Assembly: GCF_029395675.1 (NCBI RefSeq)
Contig: NZ_CP115184.1
Location: forward strand, 186,001 to 250,000
DNA length: 64,000 bases
Direction: 5' to 3'
Source: Janibacter cremeus
GTDB taxonomy: Bacteria > Actinomycetota > Actinomycetes > Actinomycetales > Dermatophilaceae
This document shows positions 1-8,353 of this stretch, piece after piece. Within the stretch, counting starts at the first letter, position 1. Each line of letters begins with the position of its first letter. Position numbers and translations under genes: made by a program. A model generated the notes under the pieces. The model was not told the origin of the DNA. It saw only the letters and a list, made by a program, of their open reading frames with translations, and searched no databases.

Positions 1-1664
1 AAGGCCCGCAGCGTCGCCAGGCGGTCAGCGTCGTCGCCGGGGATCTTGTACGGCATCGAGCCCTTGCCGTGGACGACCTCGTCGTGGCTGATCGGCAGCA
101 GGTAGTGCTCCGCGTAGGCGTACATCATGGCGAAGGTCAGCAGGGTGTGGTGGTGCGCCCGGTTGATCGGGTCCTCGCCCAGGTAGCGCAGGGCGTCGTT
201 CATCCACCCCATGTTCCACTTCAGGCCGAAGCCGAGCCCCCCTTCGTGCGTCGGCCGGGTCACACCCGGCCAGGCGGTCGACTCCTCGGCCACGGTGATG
301 ATGCCGGGGGAGCGGCGGTAGGCCGTGGCGTTGACCTCCTGCAGGAGCGCGATCGCCTCGAGGTTCTCCCGGCCGCCGTGGACGTTGGGGATCCACTCGC
401 CGGCCTCACGGGAGTAGTCGAGGTAGAGCATCGAGGCCACCCCGTCAACGCGCAGCCCGTCGATGTGGAACTCTTCGAGCCAGTACAGCGCGTTGGCGAC
501 GAGGAAGTTGCGCACCTCCGGTCGCCCGAAGTCGAAGACGTAGCTGCCCCAGTCCGGTTGCCACCCGCGCCGCGGGTCCGGGTGCTCATAGAGCGGCAGC
601 CCGTCGAAGCGCACGAGCGCCCACTCGTCGGTCGCGAAGTGCCCGGGGACCCAGTCGAGGATCACCCCGATGCCGGCGCCGTGCAGCGCGTCGACGAGGT
701 GGCGGAAGTCGTCGGGGGAGCCGAAGCGTGAGTTCGGCGCGAAGTAGCTGGTGACGTGGTACCCCCACGACGGCGGGTAGGGGTGGTCCATCACCGGCAT
801 CAGCTCGACGTGCGTGAAGCCCTGCTCGCGCACGTACGCGACGAGCTCCCGGGCCATCTCCCGGTAGGACAGCCCGGGGCGCCACGAGCCCAGGTGCACC
901 TCGTAGATGCTCATCCGTCCCACCTGCGCGTCGCGGGTGGCCCGAGCCGCGAGCCAGGCCTCGTCCTCCCACGTGTAGGTCGAGGAGGTCACCACCGAGC
1001 CCGTCGCGGGAGCGGTCTCCGCGAGGCGGGCCATCGGGTCGGCCTTGTGCCGCAGCACGTCGTCGGCGCCCCGCACGGCGAACTTGTAGACGGTCCCGGG
1101 CCCGACGTCGGGCACGAAGAGCTCCCAGACCCCGGAGGCACCGAGGGTGCGCATCGGGTGCGCCAGCTCGTCCCAGCCGTTGAAGTCGCCGATGACGTGC
1201 ACGGCCTTCGCCCGCGGCGCCCAGACGGCGAAGGACACCCCGGTCACCGCGCCGATCGGCCCGTCGTACTCGCGCACGTGCGCCCCGAGGACGCCCCACA
1301 GCTGCTCGTGGCGGCCCTCGTTGATCAGGTGCAGGTCCATCTCGCCGAGCGTCGGCACGAAGCGGTAGGGGTCGTCCTGGACGTGCTCGAGCCCGTCCTC
1401 CCAGGTGACGAGCACCCGGTAGTCCATCGTCCGGGTCGCGTCGGCGCGCACCCCGGAGAAGATCCCGTCCTGCTCGTGGACCAGATCGGTGACGACGCCG
1501 TCCTCGAAGCGCACGCGCACCCGGGTCGCGAGCGGTCGGCGCACCCGCACGCGCAGCCCGCCGTCCTCGAGGTGCTGACCGAGGACGTCGTGCGGCTGGG
1601 AGCCGCGGCCGTGCGCGATGGCCCAGAGGGCGCCGGGCAGGGCGGAGTCGGGAATCGGTGTCAT
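1..1664 (-). CDS. glgB: 1,4-alpha-glucan branching enzyme GlgB, 3' end outside window
   Basis: GH13 branching enzyme that introduces alpha-1,6 branches into alpha-1,4 glucan. The first ~554 of about 730 residues are present; the gene runs off the left edge, so the C-terminal beta domain is not seen. An N-terminal CBM48 region (around residues 120-200) precedes the (beta/alpha)8 barrel. The nucleophile region reads LRVDGVASMLYLDY (Asp near residue 405; most homologues have LRVDAVAS) and the acid/base Glu lies in TVAEEST near residue 458. The ATG overlaps the pep2 stop (ATGA) and has a strong AGGAGG site 8 bases upstream, so it is translationally coupled as the last gene of glgE-pep2-glgB. In the GlgE pathway, GlgB branches the linear chains made by GlgE. 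Confidence 0.95.
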   Translation of the reverse strand, partial: MTPIPDSALPGALWAIAHGRGSQPHDVLGQHLEDGGLRVRVRRPLATRVRVRFEDGVVTDLVHEQDGIFSGVRADATRTMDYRVLVTWEDGLEHVQDDPYRFVPTLGEMDLHLINEGRHEQLWGVLGAHVREYDGPIGAVTGVSFAVWAPRAKAVHVIGDFNGWDELAHPMRTLGASGVWELFVPDVGPGTVYKFAVRGADDVLRHKADPMARLAETAPATGSVVTSSTYTWEDEAWLAARATRDAQVGRMSIYEVHLGSWRPGLSYREMARELVAYVREQGFTHVELMPVMDHPYPPSWGYHVTSYFAPNSRFGSPDDFRHLVDALHGAGIGVILDWVPGHFATDEWALVRFDGLPLYEHPDPRRGWQPDWGSYVFDFGRPEVRNFLVANALYWLEEFHIDGLRVDGVASMLYLDYSREAGEWIPNVHGGRENLEAIALLQEVNATAYRRSPGIITVAEESTAWPGVTRPTHEGGLGFGLKWNMGWMNDALRYLGEDPINRAHHHTLLTFAMMYAYAEHYLLPISHDEVVHGKGSMPYKIPGDDADRLATLRA

Positions 1665-3076
1665 GGGTGTGCCTCCTGGAGCAGCCGATCGATCGCCTCG
1701 ACCGGCAGGGACAGCCACGAGGGGCGGTTGCGCGCCTCGTAGACGACCTCGTAGAGAGCCTTGTCGAGGATGAAGGCGGTGAGCAGGACATCGCGCTCGC
1801 GGGGGTCGGTGCCGACCTCGCCGTAGCCGTCGAGGAAGGCCTCCTCGGCCCGCGTGGCCCACTCGCGCACGTCGACGCCCGGGGCGGTGTGGGCATCGGG
1901 CCGGGTGAGTGTCCCGGCGACGTAGTCGAGCGAGCGCAGCAGCCCGGCGACATCACGAAGGGGGGAGTCCAGGGCGTTGCGCTCGGACAGGGGGCGCAGC
2001 GGCTCGCCCTCGAAGTCGATGAGCACCCATCCGCGTCCGGGCGAGTCGAGGACCTGACCGAGGTGCAGGTCGCCGTGGATGCGTTGCATGGCCGGCCAGT
2101 CCGCCGTCTCGGCAGCGTCGAGCAGGCGGTCGATCCGGCTCTCGTGCGCGGCCAGGGCGGGGACCTCGCCGAGCGCGATGCTCGCGCGGCGGCGCATCCG
2201 CCCCACGTGCTCGTGGATCGTCGCCGCGTCCGGGGTCTCGGTGGGCAGCGCCTGCGCGAGGGTCGCGTGGACATGCGCCGTCACCCGGCCGAGCTCGCGG
2301 GCCCGGTCGTCGAAGGGTGTCCCGCTCGCCGCCTGCTGCAGACCCACCTGCCAGGCGTCGGTCGTGTCCGCGAGGTACTCTTGGGCGACGGCGAGCTGGC
2401 CGTGCTCCCGCCCCTCACCGTCGGGCCGGGCCCACGCGCCCTCCACGTGGCCGACGACGGCCGGGACGAAGGGGGACTGCTCCGCCGCCAGCGCCTCCTG
2501 CAGGGTGATGTCCGGGTTGTCGCCCGCGGCGAGGGTGCGGAAGATCTTGACGACCACCGGGGAGGGCGTGGCGTCGATGATGACCGAGGTGTTGGACTGC
2601 TCGCCGCCGTGCACCCGGCCGGAGATGATGACCGGCTCCTCGGGCCACGTCGGGTGCGGCACGCCGTGCACGTCCGGGTCGGCGGTGTCCGACACCGACC
2701 CGTGCTGCGCGGCGGCGCGTCCGCGGAGCAGGCGGAGCAGCTGCTCGACGTACACCGGGTCGTGCGGGGCGTCGTAGACCCACCGGCGACCCAGCACCGA
2801 GTGGTCCATCTCGCCGACGAGGGCGGGCTCGCCGCCCTCGAGCGGTGCACCGCGGTAGGTCAGCGGCACCTGGTAGACGACGGGCGTGGCACCGGACTCG
2901 TCGAGGAGGACGAGCGTCTCGATGCCGACCTCGCCCGCGGGGTCGTCGAGCCGCCATGAGTCGAGTCGTCGCAGCCGGGGCCGTCCGGTGCCGGTGTACC
3001 AGCGCTGCGCGCCGATCCAGCCCGCGACGAGCTCGACCTTGCCGGGGGAGAGCGTGGCGTCGTGGATCGTGGCCAT
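1661..3076 (-). CDS. pep2: maltokinase Pep2/Mak
   Basis: ATP-dependent maltokinase that makes maltose 1-phosphate, the donor used by GlgE. It has 471 residues, the usual length for a stand-alone Pep2. The N-terminal cap domain (about residues 1-130) is followed by an aminoglycoside-phosphotransferase-like kinase fold with the catalytic-loop motif HGDLHLGQ and the metal-binding LIDFEGEP. The ATG at 3076 was chosen because it starts MATIHDATLSPGK and lies 4 bases after the glgE stop; the open frame extends 47 codons upstream but only by overlapping glgE. Actinobacteria often have treS between glgE and pep2 or fused to pep2; here it is absent, so maltose for this kinase must come from a TreS encoded elsewhere or another source. 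Confidence 0.93.
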   Translation of the reverse strand: MATIHDATLSPGKVELVAGWIGAQRWYTGTGRPRLRRLDSWRLDDPAGEVGIETLVLLDESGATPVVYQVPLTYRGAPLEGGEPALVGEMDHSVLGRRWVYDAPHDPVYVEQLLRLLRGRAAAQHGSVSDTADPDVHGVPHPTWPEEPVIISGRVHGGEQSNTSVIIDATPSPVVVKIFRTLAAGDNPDITLQEALAAEQSPFVPAVVGHVEGAWARPDGEGREHGQLAVAQEYLADTTDAWQVGLQQAASGTPFDDRARELGRVTAHVHATLAQALPTETPDAATIHEHVGRMRRRASIALGEVPALAAHESRIDRLLDAAETADWPAMQRIHGDLHLGQVLDSPGRGWVLIDFEGEPLRPLSERNALDSPLRDVAGLLRSLDYVAGTLTRPDAHTAPGVDVREWATRAEEAFLDGYGEVGTDPRERDVLLTAFILDKALYEVVYEARNRPSWLSLPVEAIDRLLQEAHP

Positions 3077-3080
3077 CAGG

Positions 3081-5156
3081 TCACCGTACCGAGACGATGT
3101 GGACCGGTTCGGCGTCGACGCCGAGGCGCACGTAGTTGGCCTCGCCCCACTCCCAGTGGGCCCCGGTGACGAGGTCGGTGACCTGCAGGCGGGCGTCCCA
3201 CTCGCGGCCGAGCGCACCCATGTCCAGCCGCAGCGTCGACTCGCGCGTCGAGTGCGGGTCGAGGTTGGCGACGACGACGACCAGGTCCTCGCTGCCGTCG
3301 GGCAGGGTGCGTGCCTTGGAGTAGGCGATGAGGTTCTCGTCGTCGACGTGGTGGAAGGTCAGGTTGCGCAGCAGCTGCAGGCTCGGGTGCCCGCGGCGGA
3401 TCGCGTTGAGCATCGTCAGCCAGCCGATGAGCGACTCCCCGGACTCGGCGACCTCGTCCCAGCGCCGGTCCTTGTACTCGTACTTCTCGTTGTCGATCTG
3501 CTCCTCGGAGCCGGGGCGGGCGACGTGCTCCATCAGCTCGTAGCCGGAGTAGATCCCCCACGTCGGGACCATCGTCGCGGCGAGGGCGGCGCGCACCTTC
3601 CACGCCGCGGGCCCGCCGAACTGCATGTACGGGGTGAGGATGTCGTGCGTCGTCGGCCAGAAGCTCGGGCGCATGTACGCCGCGGCCTCGCCGGAGACCT
3701 CGGTGCCGTACTCCGTCAGCTCGGCGACGGTGTTGCGCCAGGCGAAGTAGGTGTAGCTCTGCTGGAAGCCGACCTTGGCCAGGGTGTGCATCATCGCCGG
3801 CTTCGTGAAGGCCTCCGACAGCCAGATGACCTCCGGGTGGTCACGGGCCACGTCCTGGATCAGCCACTGCCAGAACTCGACCGGCTTGGTGTGCGGGTTG
3901 TCGACGCGGAAGAGCGTGACGCCGTGGTCGATCCACACCTGCACCACGCGACGCACCTCCGCGTAGATGCCGGCGGGGTCGGTGTCGAAGTTGACCGGGT
4001 AGATGTCCTGGTACTTCTTCGGCGGGTTCTCCGCGTAGGCGATCGTGCCGTCGGCGCGGGTGGTGAACCACTCCGGGTGCTCGTTGACCCACGGGTGGTC
4101 GGGGGAGCACTGCAGCGCGAGGTCGAGGGCGACCTCGAGGCCGTGGTCGCGCGCGTCGGCGACGAAGGCGTCGAAGTCCTCGAAGGTCCCCAGGTCGGGG
4201 TGGATCGCGTCGTGCCCGCCGTCGGGGGAACCGATCGCGTACGGGGAGCCGGGGTCGTGCGGGCTCGCGTCGAGGGTGTTGTTCGGGCCCTTGCGCGCGG
4301 TCGTGCCGATCGGGTGCACGGGCGTGAGGTAGACGACGTCGAAGCCCATCCCGGCGATCGCGGGCAGCCGCCGGGCGGCCGTGCGCAGTGTGCCGGTGAC
4401 CCAGTGCCCGGCGGTCTCGTCGAAGTGGGCGCCCTCGCTGCGCGGGAAGATCTCGTACCAGGAGCCGTACAGCGCCAGCTCGCGCTCGACGAGGAGCGGC
4501 AGCTCGGCGCTCGGGGTGACCATCTCGCGGAGGGGCAGCTCCACGAGTTCCTCAGAGGCCGGGCCGGTCGTCACGAGGTGGAGGGCCGCGGTCGGCTGGT
4601 GCTCGGGGTCGCGCAGGATCTCCACGGCGGAGCGAAGGGCGGAGCGCCCCCCTTCGCTCCGGTGCGGCTCGTCCGCGGCGCGGGTGAGGACGCGCACGCC
4701 CTCGGCCCGCATCAGCTCGGGGTCGATGTGGGCCGGGATCTTGATCGAGGCGTCGTGAACCCACGTCGCCCACGGGTCGGACCAGCCCTCGACGCGGTAG
4801 GTCCACGCGCCCGTGGTGTGGGCGCTGACCTCGGCCTCCCAGTGGCTCAGCCCGGGGTTGGTGCAAGTCATCGGCCGGTGGTGCTCGGTGCCGTCGGGCG
4901 CGGTGAGGACGACCGTCGCGTTCACGGCGTCGTGGCCCTCGCGGAAGACCGTGGCGGTCACCGTGAAGGGCTCGCCGACGACGGACTTCGCTGGGCGGCA
5001 ACCGTGGTCGACGCACGGGCGCACGTCCTGGACCGGGATCCGGCCGAGCGGGTGCTGCGGCGGCGCGGACACGGGCGTGGTGGGCGCGGGCGATGTCCTG
5101 GGGGGCGAGGGAGTCCCCTCGAAGGGGGGCGGATCGCCGAGGTCGTCGGTGCTCAC
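3081..5156 (-). CDS. glgE: alpha-1,4-glucan:maltose-1-phosphate maltosyltransferase GlgE
   Basis: GH13_3 enzyme that transfers maltosyl units from maltose 1-phosphate to the non-reducing end of alpha-glucan. It has 691 residues. After a proline-rich start of about 40 residues, the N-domain (PVQDVRP...PAKSVVGE) matches the GlgE family. Catalytic-domain signatures include GTTARKGPNN, the nucleophile FRVDNPHTK (Asp near 418), acid/base LSEAFT (Glu near 446) and TTHDILTPYM. The GTG start at 5156 lies 7 bases after TAACGT (a -10-like box at 5164-5169 on this strand), suggesting a leaderless transcript; the much longer open frame upstream is antisense to glgP and was discarded. It heads the glgE-pep2-glgB operon and diverges from glgP. 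Confidence 0.95.
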   Translation of the reverse strand: MSTDDLGDPPPFEGTPSPPRTSPAPTTPVSAPPQHPLGRIPVQDVRPCVDHGCRPAKSVVGEPFTVTATVFREGHDAVNATVVLTAPDGTEHHRPMTCTNPGLSHWEAEVSAHTTGAWTYRVEGWSDPWATWVHDASIKIPAHIDPELMRAEGVRVLTRAADEPHRSEGGRSALRSAVEILRDPEHQPTAALHLVTTGPASEELVELPLREMVTPSAELPLLVERELALYGSWYEIFPRSEGAHFDETAGHWVTGTLRTAARRLPAIAGMGFDVVYLTPVHPIGTTARKGPNNTLDASPHDPGSPYAIGSPDGGHDAIHPDLGTFEDFDAFVADARDHGLEVALDLALQCSPDHPWVNEHPEWFTTRADGTIAYAENPPKKYQDIYPVNFDTDPAGIYAEVRRVVQVWIDHGVTLFRVDNPHTKPVEFWQWLIQDVARDHPEVIWLSEAFTKPAMMHTLAKVGFQQSYTYFAWRNTVAELTEYGTEVSGEAAAYMRPSFWPTTHDILTPYMQFGGPAAWKVRAALAATMVPTWGIYSGYELMEHVARPGSEEQIDNEKYEYKDRRWDEVAESGESLIGWLTMLNAIRRGHPSLQLLRNLTFHHVDDENLIAYSKARTLPDGSEDLVVVVANLDPHSTRESTLRLDMGALGREWDARLQVTDLVTGAHWEWGEANYVRLGVDAEPVHIVSVR

Positions 5157-5163
5157 CCCCCAG

Positions 5164-5169
5164 ACGTTA
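5164..5169 (-). promoter_or_regulatory. -10-like box of the glgE operon
   Basis: Read on the minus strand this is TAACGT, placed 7 bases before the GTG of glgE, the geometry expected for a leaderless actinobacterial promoter. It sits in the 63-bp gap shared with the divergent glgP gene. Prediction from sequence only. Confidence 0.45.
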
Positions 5170-5219
5170 CCTGCGAAAAGCCCTTCGCGACTTGGCGCGG
5201 TACCCCGTGACCCACCAAG

Positions 5220-7808
5220 ATGAGGGTCGTGAAGGCCATTCGACGTTTCAGCGTCCGCACCGCCCTGCCCGAGCCGATCTCCGCCCTCGGGGACCTGGCG
5301 ATGAACCTGCGGTGGAGCTGGCACACGCCCACCCGCGACCTCTTCGCCGAGATCGACCCGCCGTGCTGGGAGGAGGTCAACCGGGACCCGGTGCGGCTGC
5401 TGTCCGAGCTGGCCGGGGCGCGCCTGGAGGAGCTGGCCGAGGACGCGGACTTCTGCTCGCGTGTCGAGGCGGCCAAGGCCGATCTCGACCGGTACCTCGG
5501 CGCGACGCGCTGGTACCAGGAGGCGACCCCGCAGGAGGGGAGCCTTCCCGCCTCGATCGCCTACTTCAGCCCCGAGTACGGCATCACCGAGGTCCTGCCG
5601 CAGTACTCGGGCGGCCTGGGGATCCTCGCGGGCGACCACCTCAAGGCCGCCTCCGACCTCGGGGTGCCGATCGTCGGCGTGGGCCTGTTCTACAAGACCG
5701 GCTACTTCAAGCAGAGCCTCGACCACGCGGGGTGGCAGAAGGAGACCTACCCGGTCCTGGACCCGCAGGGCCTGCCGCTGCACCTGCTGCGCGAGGAGGA
5801 CGGGACGCCCTGCGTCGTCACGGTCGCGATGCCCGGCGGGGGAGCGCTGCGGGCCCACGTGTGGCGGGCCCAGGTCGGCCGCGTGCCGCTGCTGCTCCTG
5901 GACTCCGACGTCCCCGGCAACGACGACGCCATGCGCGTGGTCACCGAGCGCCTCTACGGCGGCGGCGGCGAGCAGCGCCTCCAGCAGGAGATGCTCCTGG
6001 GCATCGGCGGCGTGCGCGCGCTGCGCCTGTGGTCGCGCCTGACCGGCGCGCCCGAGCCGGAGGTCTTCCACACCAACGAGGGGCACGCCGGCTTCCTCGG
6101 CATCGAGCGGATCAGCGAGTTCACGCAGTCCGGCGGGATGGACTTCGACGAGGCGGCCGAGGCCGCGCGGGCCGGCACCGTATTCACCACGCACACCCCC
6201 GTCCCCGCCGGGATCGACCGCTTCGACCTCGCGCTGATCGAGCGCTACTTCGGTGGGGCGCAGGAGCTGCCCGGCGTGCCGCTGGACAAGCTGCGCGACC
6301 TCGGCGCCGAGACCTACGAGGGCGGCTCCGCCGACGTGTTCAACATGGCCGTCATGGGGCTGCGTCTGGCCGCGCGGGCCAACGGTGTCTCCCAGCTGCA
6401 CGGCCACGTCTCCCGGGAGATGTTCGAGGGCCTGTGGCCGGGCTTCGACGAGACCGAGGTGCCGATCACCTCGATCACCAACGGCGTGCACGCACCCACC
6501 TGGATCGACGACCGGGTCTACGAGGTCGCCGCCGAGCACATCGGTCGACGCGACGTCGAGGCCTCCGACCGGTGGGACGAGATCCCCGACGTCCCGGGGG
6601 AGGCCATCTGGTCGGCCAAGGCGAAGATGCGCGCCGCGCTCGTCGAGGACGTGCGCGCCCGGCTGCGCTCGAGCTGGTCCAAGCGCGGTGCCACCGACGC
6701 CGAGCTCGGCTGGACCGACTCCGTGCTCGACCCGGACGTGCTGACCATCGGCTTCGCCCGACGGGTGCCCACCTACAAGCGCCTGACGCTGATGCTGCGC
6801 GACCCCGAGCGGCTCAAGTCGCTCCTGCTCCACCCGGAGCGCCCGGTGCAGCTCGTCATCGCCGGCAAGGCCCACCCCGCCGACGACACCGGTAAGCAGC
6901 TCATCCAGCAGATCGTCCAGTTCGCCGACCAGCACGACGTGCGCCACCGCATCGTCTTCCTGCCCAACTACGACATCGCGATGGCCCGCACCCTGTACCC
7001 GGGCTGCGACGTCTGGCTGAACAACCCCCTTCGCCCGCTCGAGGCGTGCGGGACCTCCGGCATGAAGGCCGCGCTCAACGGCGGACTCAACCTCTCCGTC
7101 CTCGACGGCTGGTGGGACGAGTGGTTCGACGGCGAGAACGGCTGGGCGATCCCCACCGCCGACGGCCTGGCCGACGAGTCCCGCCGCGACGACATCGAGG
7201 CCGCCGCACTGTACGACCTCATCGAGGAGCAGGTCGCGCCGCGCTTCTACGACGTGGACGAGGACGGCCTGCCGCAGCGGTGGCTGTCGATGCTGCGCCA
7301 CACCCTGAGCACGCTCGGTCCCAAGGTCCTGGCCACCCGCATGGTCAAGGATTACACCGAGCAGCTCTACGCCCCGGCCGCCGAGCACAACGCGCGGGTC
7401 AACGACGACGAGCACGCCGGGGCCAAGGCCCTGGCGGAGTACAAGGCCCGTGTCCGCGCCGGCTGGGCCGGGGTGCACGTCGACCACGTCGAGGGCTCGG
7501 GCACCTCCGACGCGCCGATCGTGGGCGAGCTGCTGAGCGTCGACGCCTACGTCGCGCTCGACGGGCTCGCTCCCGACGACGTGGACGTCCAGGTCGTCGC
7601 CGGCCGCGTCGCCCTCGGCGCCGACGACCTCGTCGACTGGGACGCCACCTCGCTGGACTTCGTCGAGTCCTACGACGACGGCAAGGCGAAGTTCGCCGGG
7701 CGGGTCCCGGTCGAGCGCACCGGCCAGTTCGGCTGGACGGTGCGAGTGCTGCCGAAGCACGAGCTGATGGCCTTCGCCTCCGGCATGGGCCTGGTCGCCA
7801 ACGCCTGA
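5220..7808 (+). CDS. glgP: alpha-glucan (glycogen/maltodextrin) phosphorylase GlgP
   Basis: GT35 phosphorylase that releases glucose 1-phosphate from alpha-1,4 glucan. At 862 residues it is the actinobacterial type lacking the animal regulatory region. Visible signatures are FHTNEGHAG, TTHTPVPAGIDRF, and the PLP site GTSGMKAALNGG with Lys at residue 616, followed by LDGWWDEWFDGENGW. A C-terminal ~70 residue beta extension follows. Two starts are possible: ATG 5220 (no clear ribosome site) and GTG 5229, which gives VKAIRRF, the usual beginning of the family, but with GAGGG only 2 bases upstream. Divergent from glgE, so synthesis and breakdown of alpha-glucan are encoded back to back. Confidence 0.94.
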   Translation: MRVVKAIRRFSVRTALPEPISALGDLAMNLRWSWHTPTRDLFAEIDPPCWEEVNRDPVRLLSELAGARLEELAEDADFCSRVEAAKADLDRYLGATRWYQEATPQEGSLPASIAYFSPEYGITEVLPQYSGGLGILAGDHLKAASDLGVPIVGVGLFYKTGYFKQSLDHAGWQKETYPVLDPQGLPLHLLREEDGTPCVVTVAMPGGGALRAHVWRAQVGRVPLLLLDSDVPGNDDAMRVVTERLYGGGGEQRLQQEMLLGIGGVRALRLWSRLTGAPEPEVFHTNEGHAGFLGIERISEFTQSGGMDFDEAAEAARAGTVFTTHTPVPAGIDRFDLALIERYFGGAQELPGVPLDKLRDLGAETYEGGSADVFNMAVMGLRLAARANGVSQLHGHVSREMFEGLWPGFDETEVPITSITNGVHAPTWIDDRVYEVAAEHIGRRDVEASDRWDEIPDVPGEAIWSAKAKMRAALVEDVRARLRSSWSKRGATDAELGWTDSVLDPDVLTIGFARRVPTYKRLTLMLRDPERLKSLLLHPERPVQLVIAGKAHPADDTGKQLIQQIVQFADQHDVRHRIVFLPNYDIAMARTLYPGCDVWLNNPLRPLEACGTSGMKAALNGGLNLSVLDGWWDEWFDGENGWAIPTADGLADESRRDDIEAAALYDLIEEQVAPRFYDVDEDGLPQRWLSMLRHTLSTLGPKVLATRMVKDYTEQLYAPAAEHNARVNDDEHAGAKALAEYKARVRAGWAGVHVDHVEGSGTSDAPIVGELLSVDAYVALDGLAPDDVDVQVVAGRVALGADDLVDWDATSLDFVESYDDGKAKFAGRVPVERTGQFGWTVRVLPKHELMAFASGMGLVANA

Positions 7809-8353
7809 GCGGCGCTCCCAGGGTCGACCCCTCGGGTCGAGGGCCCCTCGTAGGGGTCAAGAGCGAAGGGACGAGGTGGCGCTTGGCGCGAAGTCCGCAC
7901 GACCGGGTGCATCACCGACCCGGGTGCACGGTGCGGACTTCGGCCTGAGCCGCGCCACCCCCTCCCTGCGCCCTCTCCCCGTCGCTGCCTGCATCGGGCA
8001 CTGAGTCGCGCCACCTCATCCCTTCGCCCTCTCCCCGGCGCTGCTTGCATCGGGCACTGAGTCGCGCCACCTCATCCCTTCGCCCTCTCCCGACCCGGCC
8101 GGGGTGGGTGGCGCGGACGTCGGCCTGAGCCGCGCGACCTCACCCCCTCGTCCGCTGTGGGTCGTGGGGCACCTCGACGTCGGCGGGAATAGAAACGGGG
8201 GGCCGGAGGTTTGCGGCTCCCGTGAGATGGAACCGGTGGGGCCTGACCCGGCGGCTGGACGTGGACCTGAAGCGCCACTCCACCTGCCGATAACGCGCGC
8301 ACCCTGAGCAGTCGCACCCCCTTCCCTCACTCACAGCAAGGACCCCTTCACCC
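7809..8353. other. 545-bp gene-free repeat region
   Basis: Gap between glgP and the symporter. Its left half is a large imperfect palindrome and a 56-bp tandem repeat (annotated separately). The right half (about 8150-8353) has a 6-bp helix with a bulge near 8202-8235 and a purine-rich stretch before the symporter start, but no riboswitch class I recognise. Short open frames here lack ribosome sites and follow the repeats, so no gene is called. Confidence 0.6.
7862..8150. repeat. palindrome plus 56-bp tandem repeat array
   Basis: Inner palindrome: cgaagtccgcac at 7889-7900 is perfectly complementary to 7931-7942. Outer arms ggtggcgc (7876-7883) and gcgccacc (7952-7959) extend it. Then a 56-bp unit occurs at 7970-8025 and 8026-8081 (2-3 differences), with half units on both sides (from about 7944, and 8082-8091 plus 8123-8150). 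The unit core, gcgccacctcatccctt, is the reverse complement of agggacgaggtggcgc at 7868, so the array carries the same word in both orientations. Resembles a REP/BIME or MITE-type intergenic element; no transposase is adjacent. Confidence 0.75.

Noticed and set aside
7970..8091. Tandem 56-bp repeat considered as a CRISPR array
   Set aside because: Repeats are head to tail without unique spacers, only two full units, and no cas genes are in the window.
8150..8353. Riboswitch upstream of the DAACS symporter
   Set aside because: A GC-rich hairpin with purine runs is visible, but it matches no class I know and the pairing is short.
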